A stretch of 64,000 nucleotides of DNA from Moringa oleifera (lineage: Eukaryota; Streptophyta; Magnoliopsida; Brassicales; Moringaceae), in the NCBI GenBank assembly GCA_021397835.1, contig JAJFZO010000566.1, positions 5,022,001 through 5,086,000 on the forward strand. The letters are read 5' to 3'. Under the pieces are notes generated by a model. It saw only the letters and a program-made list of their open reading frames with translations, searched no databases and was not told where the DNA came from. The number at the start of each line of letters is the position of its first letter. The stretch's first letter is position 1. Below are positions 1-12,289 of this stretch, piece by piece. A program made the translations under genes and the position numbers.

Positions 1-473
1 TGTGCCAAGAGCATGTAATAGGAAAAGACGAAAAATTGAGAAACCTCAGAACAGAAATTATTGGAAGAAAAGATCAACAATGTTTATACCTATTGACCCA
101 CTATCAAATGCCTCATGTAGTATGACACCCTTGGACTTCCGTAGAGTCTTTTGACATCTATCTTACAAAATATCTAAAGTAACCACTAGAAGGGGAAATG
201 TGCCTTGTAAATGGATGAAAATGAATACATCTCAAAGAGAGAATAATCAAGGTAATATCAGACATTTGATTCTGGATAGCTGGGAGCGGAAGTTGAGAAG
301 AAAAATGAGATAGAAGAAAAGGAGAACATAAGGACATAGGATTACAAATTAAGTCCAAAGCCGTCCTCAAGAACTTTGCACAACAGATCAAGCAAAAAAC
401 AAATATCATATATCACTTAATAAAAGAGCACAGAAATAATCTAATGTGAGCAAAGCTGTGGTGCTCAAATTAC
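1..473. other. Intron of the PRS gene
   Basis: Follows the donor site at 473-472 on the minus strand. No stretch resembling the next expected PRS exon (PRPP-binding loop) was found, so this is read as intron running off the left edge. Short ORFs here have no recognisable product. Confidence 0.7.
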
Positions 474-2805
474 CTCAGCAACATTGTGACCATGTCGCCT
501 TTTATCCACAATGGCTAAAGGAGCATCAGATAATTTTTTTGCAAAAGCACGTGCTCTGGCCACTCCACCAACATCAGGTGAAACCACTACCAAATCACTT
601 GAAGAAATTGTCTTGCTTGCTAGATAATCAAGAATTACAGGCTAGAAAGCACAGAACAAACAAAAGCAAAATAATCAGTCAACAAAAAATCACAGAGAGC
701 CAGCAACTAAAACTGTTGACTATTACCTGACAGTATACATGGTCCACTGGAATATCAAAGTAACCCATTGACTGGCCAGAATGAAGATCACAAGCAAGAA
801 CACGGTTTGCACCCGCTTCAGTAATAAGGTTTGCAACAAGTTTCGCAGCAATGGATTCCCGCCCTTGTGTCTGGAAAAAATATATATTAGTAGAACATAA
901 ATCTTTTAGAATACTGTAGAAAACAAAATGCCTCAAATATTTCAAAAGATCATTGCTTCAGTGAAACAAAGCTCAAAGAACAGATTGCACCAGTGGTTTG
1001 TATAACATCATATCCAGTCATGCTTAAATTCTATTTGTAGCATAAAGCTGTAACTGATTTTGGACTCATGAGTGCCACGGTTCCACTTTTGGTATAGGAT
1101 AACAAGACAACCACGACCACAATTTATTTCTTCTATGTAAAACAAACCAAATGGAAAGAGAAAAGAAATTGATCAGTTTCTAATCCAATTGGTTTTTGAA
1201 TTATCGCCCAACAAGCAAAACAACCATTATCGACAAACTTGTCAGACTTCCATTGATAGCATCTATAATCTTAGATCTACAATTATAAAATAAACATTAT
1301 ATTGCAGGCACTAGGGTGATCCCAAAATACGAAGCTAAAAGGTGCAAGACGGTAAATTTACCTTTCTGTCAGCTCTGGCATATCCAAAATATGGAATAAC
1401 TGCAGTGATATTCTTGGCTGATGCTCTACGGCAAGCATCTATCATTATTAAGAGCTCCATGAGATTCTCATTTGCTGGAGGGCAGGTAGGCTGCACTAAA
1501 TAGACATCACATCCTCTAACACTCTCTTGCAGCTGAACATATATCTCGCCATCAGCAAACCGTTTTATGTTGATCTTTCCCAGTTCTAGTCCCATGTACC
1601 AAGCAATTTCCTTTAAATAAAATCAACAAAGCAAGCAAAAGAAAGTTATAAAAGGTTGTGAATTTTTAATTTTTATAAACCTGGAAAGATAGATTAAACT
1701 TAATAAGCAATGACATTATATTAAGTAAGGTACTGGGATAAGTATCATCAGAAACAAAGATATGCCATGCTTTAACAACATAGTAGAGTGTTTATATTTT
1801 ACAGGTTTCAACTTGGAAAAAGAATCTTATCCATTTGGATATCATAAATTAAGAATAAGAGAATCACTACCCAGAAAAGGATTAAATATTTCCAAAAATG
1901 GAACACCGATTTAGTTACCTGTGAAAGAGTTGGATTTGCTGTGCCGGAAAATAATTTCAACCTGGTACTAGTTCTATTAACTGATTTCTCCATTCTTGCG
2001 GATTCCAAGAACTTGGGCAGCGTCCTCTCATTTAGGATTGGAATACTTGGCTTCCCATTTCCAAGATTCAATGGTTCAGGCAGATCGCATTTCTAGCACA
2101 CCGATAGATACCCATATCACTTCAAGTTCATAATTTCAATTATAAAGCTACCACCAATTCTCCAAGCAGCGATAATTTCACCAGCAAATTGTATATAGTA
2201 AGCATCCTAAACTGGCCCTTATTCTAAATAATGTCTATGTAAAATATGAAATTTCATTGTAAAATAGCTTCCCTCCAAAAGAACAAAAGTTACCATTACA
2301 CACACCAGGGGAGAAAGGAACGAGCAATTCATCAAGGAAAAAGGTACAATTCCCATTCAATAGAAACCAGGAAAACTAAAAACAGTTTCCCTTTTTAAAA
2401 AAATGTAGTCATCAAATACATATGGAACTTAGGGACTGACAAAGAAAGCTAAGTAAAACAATTAAAGCATAAAGCAAATATCATCTCTCTTCTAAACCTA
2501 AACTACTCAATTTCAAGTCAAAAACATAGCAAAGCTAGCTTTTTTATTTTTAAAAAAGAAAGAAATAGAACACATGCACGTATATGCACATAAAAACATA
2601 TGTACATACGCATATCCATGTACATGCAATGGCATATATGTGCGCATCTGTATGCTGTGCTTACAACGCTGTTAGCTCCGTGAAGCCGAGAGCGATGCTC
2701 GTTGAAAGCGAAGTTGAGGGAGCAGCGTGAGAAGAGAGACGAAGAAGAGGACCTCAAAATCGACGAGGTATTGGAAAGAGGAGATGGCACAGCAATTGAA
2801 GCCAT
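474..2805 (-). CDS. PRS: Ribose-phosphate pyrophosphokinase (PRPP synthetase), plastid type, 3' part off window
   Basis: Makes phosphoribosyl pyrophosphate from ribose 5-phosphate and ATP, for nucleotide, histidine and tryptophan synthesis. Five exons are visible on the minus strand: 2805-2665, 2092-1919, 1610-1362, 870-727 and 641-474. All have GT-AG borders in phase 0 and together give 292 codons. Residues 1-47 are rich in Ser and hydroxylated residues, like a plastid transit peptide. The catalytic domain begins near residue 91 ([14 protein letters not shown]). Family motifs seen are FGYARADRK (about 180-188, ATP site), [19 protein letters not shown] (216-234) and the flexible loop KRRHGHN (283-289). 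The PRPP-binding loop and C-terminus should lie left of base 1; I see no further exon in 1-473. The start is the ATG at 2805; the ORF extends upstream only through a TTG. Class I plant PRS is secure; which paralogue is not. Confidence 0.93.
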
Positions 2806-5444
2806 ATCACTCTGTCTCAACGCGTTTCCCCGAAAAATAAATGCCGATTACAAGCCCCTCTATCTAGGGTTAGGGCTTCGAAGACTAAGAACCTGCAACC
2901 GAGAGAGTGCCTCTGGAACTCTGTTTCTGTCTCTCCCACTCGCTCGCGCTCTCTTTCTCTCTCTCTGCGTGCCCTTTTATGACGCAGAGGAAAGGGTCCT
3001 CTGCTTCACCACGAAATTCGGATTTTCTTTTTCTTTTATTCTTTTAGTTAAAAAATACAAATTCGGTAAAAAGGTGGCAACCAGCGTCTCACGAAATGTC
3101 TCATTACCACGACGTCGTTTCACTCTTAATTATCCCTAGCATATTAAGAGGGTAAATCTGATTCTTTGTTTTTAGTACTTTACCCTAAAAGAAAGAACTT
3201 CCCCTAAAACCCAAAATTATTAATATCATTACTAATTTTATTTCATTTTATAAGATAAAGTTGATGATATATGAATTATAAACATCCAAATAGATCATCC
3301 ACTAAAAAATATTGCATATGGTAACGGATAAATAAGAGTGGATCCCTCCAACTTGTTTATCATTGCCGACCATTTTGTTCTGATCATCTAATTTTTGAAA
3401 AAAAAAATTAAAAAAAGAACATTTCATTGCTGACAATGCTTATCATAGAGAAAAAAATAAAAAAAAATAAAATAGCATTTTGCTATAGATATGGGTAATG
3501 CTTATCTTATAAAAATAAAAATAACAATAACAATTAGGCATAGATATGGATTTTGAATACTTTGCGTGTCTGTTACCTATTTGATCCAATTGTCAAATTT
3601 GTGCACATGGGTATTTATCATATTACCAATGTTTTAATAATACATCGAATAATTTTAAATTGTTTTTTTCAATTTTAATCATAAAATTTAGTGACAAATA
3701 AGAGGTACTGAGTGATAATATTTTAATTTTTTTCTTACTTTTGTTATAAATTAATTTCTTTTGATATTATTTAATAATGGGTATTTGTTAAAGAGGATTA
3801 ATTTTTTATTTTAGTTTTTATTTTTAATATAAATTTAAAAAGTGCAACAAAAAAGGAAGAGAGAGAGAGAACAAAGATCCAAAAATATCAATTTGAGGTA
3901 TTGGTTTAGTGAGTTAGTCAAAGTAAGCAAAGCAAAGAGAATCCGCGTGATTTGGAATTTGAATGTTGACAATAGAGTCCCAAAATTCCTTCCATCCTTT
4001 TTGCCACGTGGATTTCAATTCTTTACTGAGAAAATCGTTGAAAAGATCCTCTCCATGAATTTGTTCAAAAAATCTCTTGGCTTGATCGTACTAGAACATG
4101 ATTCTTTTTGTTTTCACATTTTAAATTAAAATATTTACATATTGAATAAATTTTCAATTAAATTATACATATTTTTAAACTAAATTAAATACAATTATAT
4201 TATATCCATTTTTCATTTTGATTCTAAAATATTAATGAATTCAATTGTAATTTGATTGCAACAATTTTTGTGTAATTTAAATTAAATTAAAATTTTAATA
4301 TAATAAATTTTCACTTAAAATTTTTCATATATGTAAAAAGATTCAAATCATCATTATGAAAAATTTTAAATAATTTTAAATACAAAAATATATTTATTTT
4401 GATTTTACACTATCAAAAATAATTCAAATAAAAATTTAAATTTTATTCAAATTTAAAATATAAACTTGAAATAAAATATAAAATTAAATCAAATTTAAAC
4501 ATTAAAAATACAATTGAACTAATCCATACTTCAAGATTCAAATTAAAAAGTACCAAATACCTATAATTTAATTTTTTAATATTTATTCATAATATTTTAT
4601 ATAAAATAAAACAATTTTAATATATAATTAATTTTTTTACAAAATTATTTATATGATAAAAAAATTTAATAATTTATATCTCCCAACTGGAGGCTCAAAA
4701 TTCATATGATATGTCAAGGTTAAAGTGCAAATGAGCTTCTTTCACAGTCTGAAAAATATATATATATATATAGTTTTCTTACAAGACCAGCCAAAGGGAG
4801 AATCAAGCAGGTTTTCTCAGAATGTGACTGTTATTTTGACAGAAACCAGAAATACGCTTACACTGGAAAGCAGTGGAACATGCAATAAAAAGCAGGGACT
4901 TTCCACCCCATCTTTAAGCATCTTATACCATGGCCACTGGTGTCTGATTCTTCAACAAAATTGTCAGAAAGTGGAAATACTTTTCGTCAGATCAGCAAAG
5001 GGTAGGTCTACCTTTTCTATTTAAAAGCAAGATCTGATCTCGTGATGTTCAACAGGAAAGCGAATATAATGCCAAGCATTTCAAGAGGTTTACATGATAA
5101 TGTGTTTACCGAGTAAAAGGAAGAAACATTACTGAAAAAAGAGCTTAAGAGTTGCAAAGTGGAGCATCCATGGAACTCCATTTAGCAAAAATGTGTCACA
5201 ACCGTGGAAGAATCCAAAGTGAGAAATCATTCCTATCTATTTTTGATGTACATTGACACCAGAAAATGGGAATACCATCTTGCTTGGGATGTTGGGTTTA
5301 TCTTCTCTTGCTATACCCTTATCAACTCACTTAAAAAACAACAATTTGGCCAATATCAATCTGAATCAAGGTGTTTGACAATGACCAAGGTTATAGTCCT
5401 TAACTGCAGATTGAGACCTCCACAATAAACCTTTGGCATCTTAA
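2806..5444. other. PRS 5' flank and TOM2B 3' flank
   Basis: 2806-3140 is GC-richer with a CT-rich run at about 2925-2990, as expected for a PRS leader or promoter read on the minus strand. 3140-4720 is very AT-rich, low-complexity DNA. 4720-5444 is more balanced in composition and probably includes the TOM2B 3' UTR. ORFs of 60-145 codons here (for example 2702-3139 and 3842-4129 on plus) match no family I know. Confidence 0.5.
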
Positions 5445-7964
5445 TTAGTCGACTGTTTTAGGAGGTTGATTGTCCGGTGCAGGCTCCTAGGAGAAAACAT
5501 GTAAATTTCAATCATCCACAGGGGGAGGAAAAAAAAGATGGAAGAACAACAAGGAAATGTTGTATAGAGGTCTTGGGTTTTGCAGTGACCATCAAATACA
5601 CAATCATCATGAGATGATTGTTGCACTTCATGAAAAGCACATACTTGCATACATGTGAGTGAGCTTTGTAGAGTGGGGGAAGGGGTAATACCTCATGAGA
5701 GAGACCAACATGGGAGAGAGAACTAAGCTGAGAGCTTTCCATATGTTTAAGTAATCGGATTACCGTTTCCAGATGGGGAACACTGCAAAAGTTGCCACAA
5801 AATAAGCCGAAGAGAGAAACAGTAAGCCCTAAATATATCGCTGTTGCAAGTCAATACATAGGTCCTGGTCACATCAAATCTCAAACAACATATAGTCAAG
5901 AAAAATTAAAATTCTAGGCATATAAGTGTATGATTTCCAACTAGGAAGACCCTTTCTCAATTTCATCTTATTTATAAGGATGCCTTTGTATTTAACCTGC
6001 TCCTGATGAAGGCTACTTATTTTGCATTCTTCTAACATTTCCCTGTTCGTCCTAAATGTCAGTAGGAGTGTATAGCTGGATGGTAGAGAATGATACAAGC
6101 AGCAGATAGCTCATGTCAATGATATGCTGAGCTGCACTTCATATTGTTTATTTTGTTTCATTTGTTGTGATTTTATGAGCTTCCTGTATTAATTACACCC
6201 ACAATTTGGAGAATGATATCTTCCAGCATTCAATTGAAATGAGGCAATCTTGTGATTGACATATCTTGTAAATAGGGTAACTTCTAGAAAGTTATGCCAA
6301 AGGAAACAAATCGTGTTATGATGTAAAATGACAAAGACGTACGTGAATACAACCTCTGTAGTCCACCTTCCATGTGTGCATCCAATGATGATATTACTCG
6401 AGGCATTTGTTCTAGCACCTGCAGCAGGAAAAGAAAGGAACAGTAAGATTATAATCATAATTTCTGCAAGTGACATCCAATGGGCAAGGGTAACCATGTA
6501 AAGAGAATTCATACTTGCCCAGTATTCTTGATCATTGAGGTTTTAGCCAGAAGGTTTTTTGGCAGCCTCATTAGCTGGACCTGCAGATGGAAACAGATAT
6601 GCTTGGACATTAAATAATTGAGAGCAATTCAAAACTGAGAAGTTCAGCCACTGAGATGATAAAAAATTAGAACATTTCACGACAAAACTTCTTTATGGAA
6701 TTATTTTCATCTCATGTAAATATCCTGGTTTATCACAACATATTTGAGAATGATGATGAGTTTATGGTAGACTGAACCTCTCTGAGGTACATCTATGTAT
6801 TCAGCTTCAGCAAGTCACATCCAACATTATGTACTAATTTGAACCATGAACCAGAATTCTTGGAAAAATGCATTTTCCTTACTTCATTTGACTCTGCCAC
6901 CCAAAAGCTTCATGAACGAAAACAATTTTAATGCCAAATCAAAAGGCTGGCGACAAATTGCATTAATATCTTCACCTTTAATCCACATAATCAACAGCAA
7001 AATTTTAAATGCATAAAGACACATGTGAGGGTGCTTGCGTGTGTGGGTGCGTGTAAATATAGAACAATCACAAAAGGCACAATCGGTGAAGACTGAGTCC
7101 AGCCAAATGGCACAACAGCTCTGCTACACATGTATATGGTGGTTTTCAAGCATTCTCGATGTCATTTACTCAGTTCCATAAAGTATACTTGTCAGGTACA
7201 TGAAGAGCTTAAATAAAATTGAGGACATATTACCATTAAACTTTGCATCCTAAACTAATTTGAGCCCTTTCATGCGCTATACAAGGCTATCAAAGGCCCA
7301 AGCAAAACCCTTTTAAGACAGAAGAGTAAAAATTTGGGAAAACTGAGCAAGCCCATGTCTACATTGTTCATGTCACTAAAGGTCCTATTTTCTTCCTCGG
7401 AATCAATCTACAAAGCTTCTAAAATGGACTGGACAAACGCAGATTAGGACTTAAACAAACATACCACTACTCTTAGAGGAAAAATTGAATTGAAGAACAC
7501 AATAATCAGTGCCTGTACGTCAATTGATGAAATTTCTTTTCACCAAGTATGAACCCACATAGGAGAACCCAGTATCCAAATCGGTTAATTAGACACAGGA
7601 ATCTCAAGACTAGCCGGTTTCTATCAACAAAGCTCCCACAAAATCTGCCTTTGGCATCAGAACCAGGAGTACTAACACAAACAGAGCAAGTCAAAACCAT
7701 CAAAAGAAACCAGAAGCTTTCGTCCTTTTTGGAAGTCCCATAGTGATGCTCAAAATTCAAAATTAGCATCAAGAACCACAGAAGTTGTATGTAGATATAC
7801 GTGCGTACATAAGAGACATTAAATACCTGGGAAGGGGAGGACTGTTGCATGAGATGCAGAAGATTAGAGGTTGATTGTACGGCCTGCGAAATCTGATCAG
7901 CAACTATCGCCTTTGCGGTTCCATCCCTCGTGCTTTTTCCCTTCGCATGTCTTGTCGTCGCCAT
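5445..7964 (-). CDS. TOM2B: TOM2B-like small basic protein
   Basis: TOM2B is a small basic plant protein first found in Arabidopsis as a host factor needed, with the membrane protein TOM2A, for efficient tobamovirus multiplication; its normal cell role is unclear. Five minus-strand exons: 7964-7827, 6580-6515, 6418-6354, 5782-5692 and 5486-5445, stop TAA at 5447-5445. The 133-residue product is near the family's usual 120-130. Exon 1 gives the hallmark [20 protein letters not shown] (residues 18-37). Exon 2 gives LPKNLLAK and exon 3 [16 protein letters not shown]. Exon 4 begins [12 protein letters not shown] and exon 5 codes a short proline-rich tail. All junctions are GT-AG and keep frame (phases 0, 0, 2, 0). 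No signal peptide or membrane segment is seen. The name rests on remembered family sequence. A decayed copy lies at 9960-12190. Confidence 0.87.
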
Positions 7965-9959
7965 TCTTCACGATTTCTAGGCAAACCAGTCGCATATCCC
8001 GAAAAGGAAACCCACCAGCTACAGCTACTGACTTTGATTTCCTTGTTTAGCCAGAATGAGATCAGGAATCTGGGCTTAACCTGAGCCTAGTGGCCCTGCC
8101 CATATTAAGCTCCATTATGAAGAAAATCATTTAACCCTTTCTTTCTTTGATAATCCAAGTATTTAAAGCAAATCATTTTTTTTTTTGGTGGATTGAAAGT
8201 TCATGTAATCTTTTAAGGTAGGCGAGTTTTTTTTTTTTAATTATATATATGTTTTAGAAAAAGTGTTATCTTTTTTATAAAAAAATATTTAAAGGGAATT
8301 CGAGCAAGATAGGAACTTATTTTTTTGAGGATTCGAATCCTATATTTGATTTATAAGTCTACATTTATTTATCAGCGGACTAAATTTTTAATAATTAAAA
8401 ATTATTTAATTTTAAAATTAATATTGTTAAAAAAAATTTTACTCCAATTAATGTTTCTTGTTTTATTAGGCTTACTCATATAACATCACAATAACATATT
8501 ATATGGAATATTATTGGGTAAGTTTTCTCAGCCACTTAGTATCACTATTAATTAATAAAGTATAAAATTTATTATGTTTTCAAAAACTAAATAATCATGT
8601 GGTTGATTTATAAATATCTAATGTTAAAGTTAGTGATGATTTTTATAAAATCATGATAAAAAATAAGAATATTTATACGATTTATTTATGATTTTTTTAA
8701 TAATAAAGTTTATGCTAATTTATGTCAATTTGGGTCCATGTTACTTGTCGAAGGCCTCTTCATGCGAGTTGATGGTTGAATGAGTATGACCAAAGCTTTT
8801 TTGGTTGTTTTTAGCATTTTATTTTTTTCATGTTGTAACTCGAGTTTAACTAAATGTATCAATATCAAAAGCAAATTGATCATGTGAATCATAGTTTATA
8901 GGGTTTTGATTTCGTTTTTGATATTGAAAAAGGTGTTCGTTGATGATTGATGTAATTTTTTTGAGTTTTAAATGTAATTTGAGATATATATTTAAATATA
9001 TTAATTTTTATATAAATTTTTTATTATATTATATATAAAGTATAAAAAATTATATTAAATATTAAAATAAATATCATTTAAAACTTTAAAATTTACACTT
9101 TTTTTTCAATCAAATTTTAATTTTTTAAAATTTTAATTTATCAATTTGAATTAAATTAAAATTTATTAAATAATTTACAAATTAAAATTATTTTACAATA
9201 AAATTTAATTTTAAAATTTTCACATATATATATATATAAAATACTAAATGGATCGTCACAAAAAATTTTAAATATTAAAAATATGATTAAAAATTTATAC
9301 TATCAAAAATTTTAAAAATTTATGACAAATAGTTTGTTAGGAAAAAATTCTTAAAATTTGAGTTGATGAAATTAAATAAAGTGGAGAATGTATCTGAGTA
9401 ATTTTTTTAGTTATTTTAAAAAATAAAAATATTATTAATTTTTATAATTATTTTTATCACAATTTAATTTAAACAAAATTAATAAGTTAAGTTTTACCTG
9501 AAAACATTTTAAAAGTCAAATTCTAATTAAAAAAAGTAAAAAATTCAAGATTTAAAATAATATTTATTTTAAATATTAAAGATTATTTCTTTATATATTA
9601 ATATTTTAATTTATTACTACTGTGTACATTAATGCTTAAATTCTATTCTCCCATGAAAACTACACTCTTGAGTTTGATAATAAAGTGAAATAACATTATA
9701 ATTTAGTGGAGATAACTTTGTCTTTTATCAGCAATGTATCTTAATTAGGGGATGATGAAATCATGATTAATCAAAATTATATAATGTCAAATCAAATAAA
9801 TTTTATTAATTTATATTATTTAATTTTTACGTGATAATATCTTTTGAAAAGATCAACAAAAATCAAAATGTGATTCGAATAAAAGGCTTGCAAGTGTTGT
9901 TTCACATTCAACCATTCCTACATGACATGTTGTTTGTAAGATTATTAAGAGATCCTTGA
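7965..9959. other. AT-rich intergenic stretch
   Basis: 7965-8100 is the likely TOM2B leader and promoter. From about 8150 to 9950 the sequence is AT-rich with many homopolymer runs, and no ORF of note. A T-arm-like sequence near 8330 is not part of a tRNA that I can fold. Confidence 0.5.
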
Positions 9960-12190
9960 AACATCTACTTTAGCACCTATAATAAGAAATGAGAGGAATA
10001 GTAAGATTATAAAGGTTTTAGCTAAAAGGTTAATTTTTCGATAACTTCATTAGCTATACCAGTAGTTGGATAATGGATATGATTGGAGTCACAGAAATTG
10101 TTGGAAATGAATTTTGGAAACGAATTTTGAAAATGGAAGAAAAAGTGATAGGGCTGCCCTATTTTTAGAATCCCACATCTATTAAAAATACCTCTTTGGA
10201 AGTGTAAATAAAATTTAGGCTGAGACATGGGCTTAGCTCTAAAATATAATTTATTTTTGTAAAAAAAAGAGGAGTTAAGTTCATGTGGGTCTATTGCATG
10301 CAGAGTAGCACTTTATTTTTTGAAGAAAAAAATTCATTGCATCATTTTTAATTAAAATTAATTTTTATTAATTTTTGAATTTTGAATCAAAGTGAAGATT
10401 GATACCTAGAAAGTTTGGCTAGTGTGAGATTAAGTCTTTTTCCAAGTAATATGACCTTCTTCCATGTTGTATGCTTCCAAACATTCAGATTTCATGCCTA
10501 TCAGTTTACACAACACAAAGTAACAACTTCTCTCAGCTCTCTCACTTGAACTCATTTCTCTTAACCTCTTTTAGTATTGAGCTTTTCCTAGAAGCTCTCT
10601 AAGCTATCCTCAAATTTTTAAGAATGTCTTTTTTTTTTCTTTGGTTTTCGAGCAACAATTTTTTTTTAGAGGTATATAACTTTCAATCTCCTATAGTGCA
10701 TGTACATGTTTGAGGTAGAAGTGAATTATGGGTTAATTTATCTTAGAGATGACAAAACTATACATTACTTGCACATTTTAAACAATGTCACGAAATGTGT
10801 TAAAAGAGAATAATCTACCTTGTGACTTACCCTGATTGGTAACCTCTTTTTTGTTATTTAATTTCAACATCAACATTCATAAAATTAGATAATAGAGAGC
10901 AACACAAAACCAAGAAGTTAAGCTAATGAGATAATAAAACAATAAATGCTTCACCATAAAACTTCTTTAAGGAATTATTTTTATCTCATGTAAATATCCT
11001 TGTTTATTAGAACAAAATAAGGATGGGTTTGTAGTAGATTGTGATATGGCCAAATATGGACTCAGATCTGAATCACCATGCACAAAAATTAGAGGAGAAA
11101 AACCTTTTACTCATAAATTTCAAGCATGCCAAATGAGTCTCTTTAGTTATAGAATGTAAAAAGGTCTTTAATATGATCACAGGTTAACTGTAATAACCTA
11201 AACCAATATTGACAAACATAAGATAAAACTATTAAATCAAGAGGGGTAATCCAAGGCCTAAAGAGGCATAAGCCCATTAGACAAATAACCTATAACATTA
11301 ATACATTAAGTTAAATGATCAAATTGAGCCACCAAGTTACCGTGGTAGTAGATGGCAGACAACCCTTACAAAAAATTATCCTTAAGTCCACATCAAATGA
11401 AGTAAAATTATCGAATTAAGCACAAACTCTACTAAAACTTAAAATTTCAATATTGAAGGCCTATTTAATTACCTTAAGGATGCCCTTTTTTTCTCTCATA
11501 ATTTTTTTATTATATTTTAAACACATTTGAGGATCACCTTCTTGCGTGCTTTCATTTCTTTCATAGGACAGACTATTTTGTAGAAGCATCAACTTGAACC
11601 TATATGAAAATACATCTTGGTATTCAACTATAGCAAGTCATATCATGCATTATGAATAACTTTAACATTGACAACCAAAATCTTATTTTAAAAAATGCAT
11701 TTTTCTCACTTTATTTGATTTTGTTACCCAAAAGTTTCATGAACAAAAAGCAATTTCATTTCAAGCGAAGTCAACGTGTTTATGACATATTACATTATAT
11801 ATACATACACATATGAATATACATTATACACACCAATTTTAGGACTAGTTAGTTTTTTCTTTTTATCAAAGAACTTTCTTCAGCATCAGAGTCAATTTTT
11901 TTTTAAAATACAAATAGAACAAGTCCAAACTATTAAAAGAAGCTAAAAACTCTTATCTTTTTTGGAAATCTTATTATTATGCTCAATCAACATCTATAAC
12001 CATAAAATTTTATTACTTATATATGGCATGTACAAACAAGTAAGCACATATATAATTACACACACAGATAAATGTGTATGCATATAAGTTAATATGAAAC
12101 TTCTAGGAAGGAAAGGACTGTTGCATGAGATGCAGAACATGAAAGATTGATTATTGACTTCTCTTAAGCTGGGTAGTAAAATTCTTCAAC
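9960..12190 (-). pseudogene. Decayed duplicate of the TOM2B locus
   Basis: Several blocks run in the same order and orientation as the intact TOM2B gene. 9965-10085 matches exon 3/exon 2 and flanking intron sequence (6415-6600). 10876-11030 matches 6610-6770, and 11603-11775 matches 6788-6935. 11870-12050 matches 7620-7810, and 12106-12182 matches the end of exon 1 (7827-7890). Intron and exon sequence are both retained, so the copy arose from DNA and not from an mRNA. The exon relics no longer read through, part of intron 2/exon 3 is missing, and the start codon region is lost where the LINE begins near 12290. Exons 4 and 5 were not found. Confidence 0.8.
10099..10875. mobile_element. Probable solo LTR inside the TOM2B pseudogene
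   Basis: This block is absent from the parental TOM2B intron: flanking pseudogene sequence aligns to adjacent parental bases (about 6600 and 6610). It begins TGTTGG and can end in CAACA, the short inverted termini expected of LTRs. Its text, with a phrase close to 'cccacat..taaaaatacctctttggaa' at 10170-10202, resembles plant Copia-type LTRs I have seen. I could not find a matching 5-bp target duplication, so the exact ends are uncertain. Confidence 0.5.
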
Positions 12191-12289
12191 TACTCATTTT
12201 TATGTATGTATACATATATTATATATATATATATATGTATATATATAAGTTAGCATGTCATAATATAGTCAAACAAAGAAAAACCCTTT

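Noticed and set aside
2702..3139. 145-codon plus-strand ORF
   Set aside because: It is antisense to PRS exon 1 and its promoter and resembles no known protein.
3842..4129. 95-codon plus ORF
   Set aside because: Sits in low-complexity AT-rich DNA with no recognisable domain or promoter.
8325..8345. T-arm-like 'ggattcgaatcc' suggesting a tRNA gene
   Set aside because: No acceptor stem, D-arm or anticodon arm could be fitted around it; palindromic AT-rich text is a simpler explanation.
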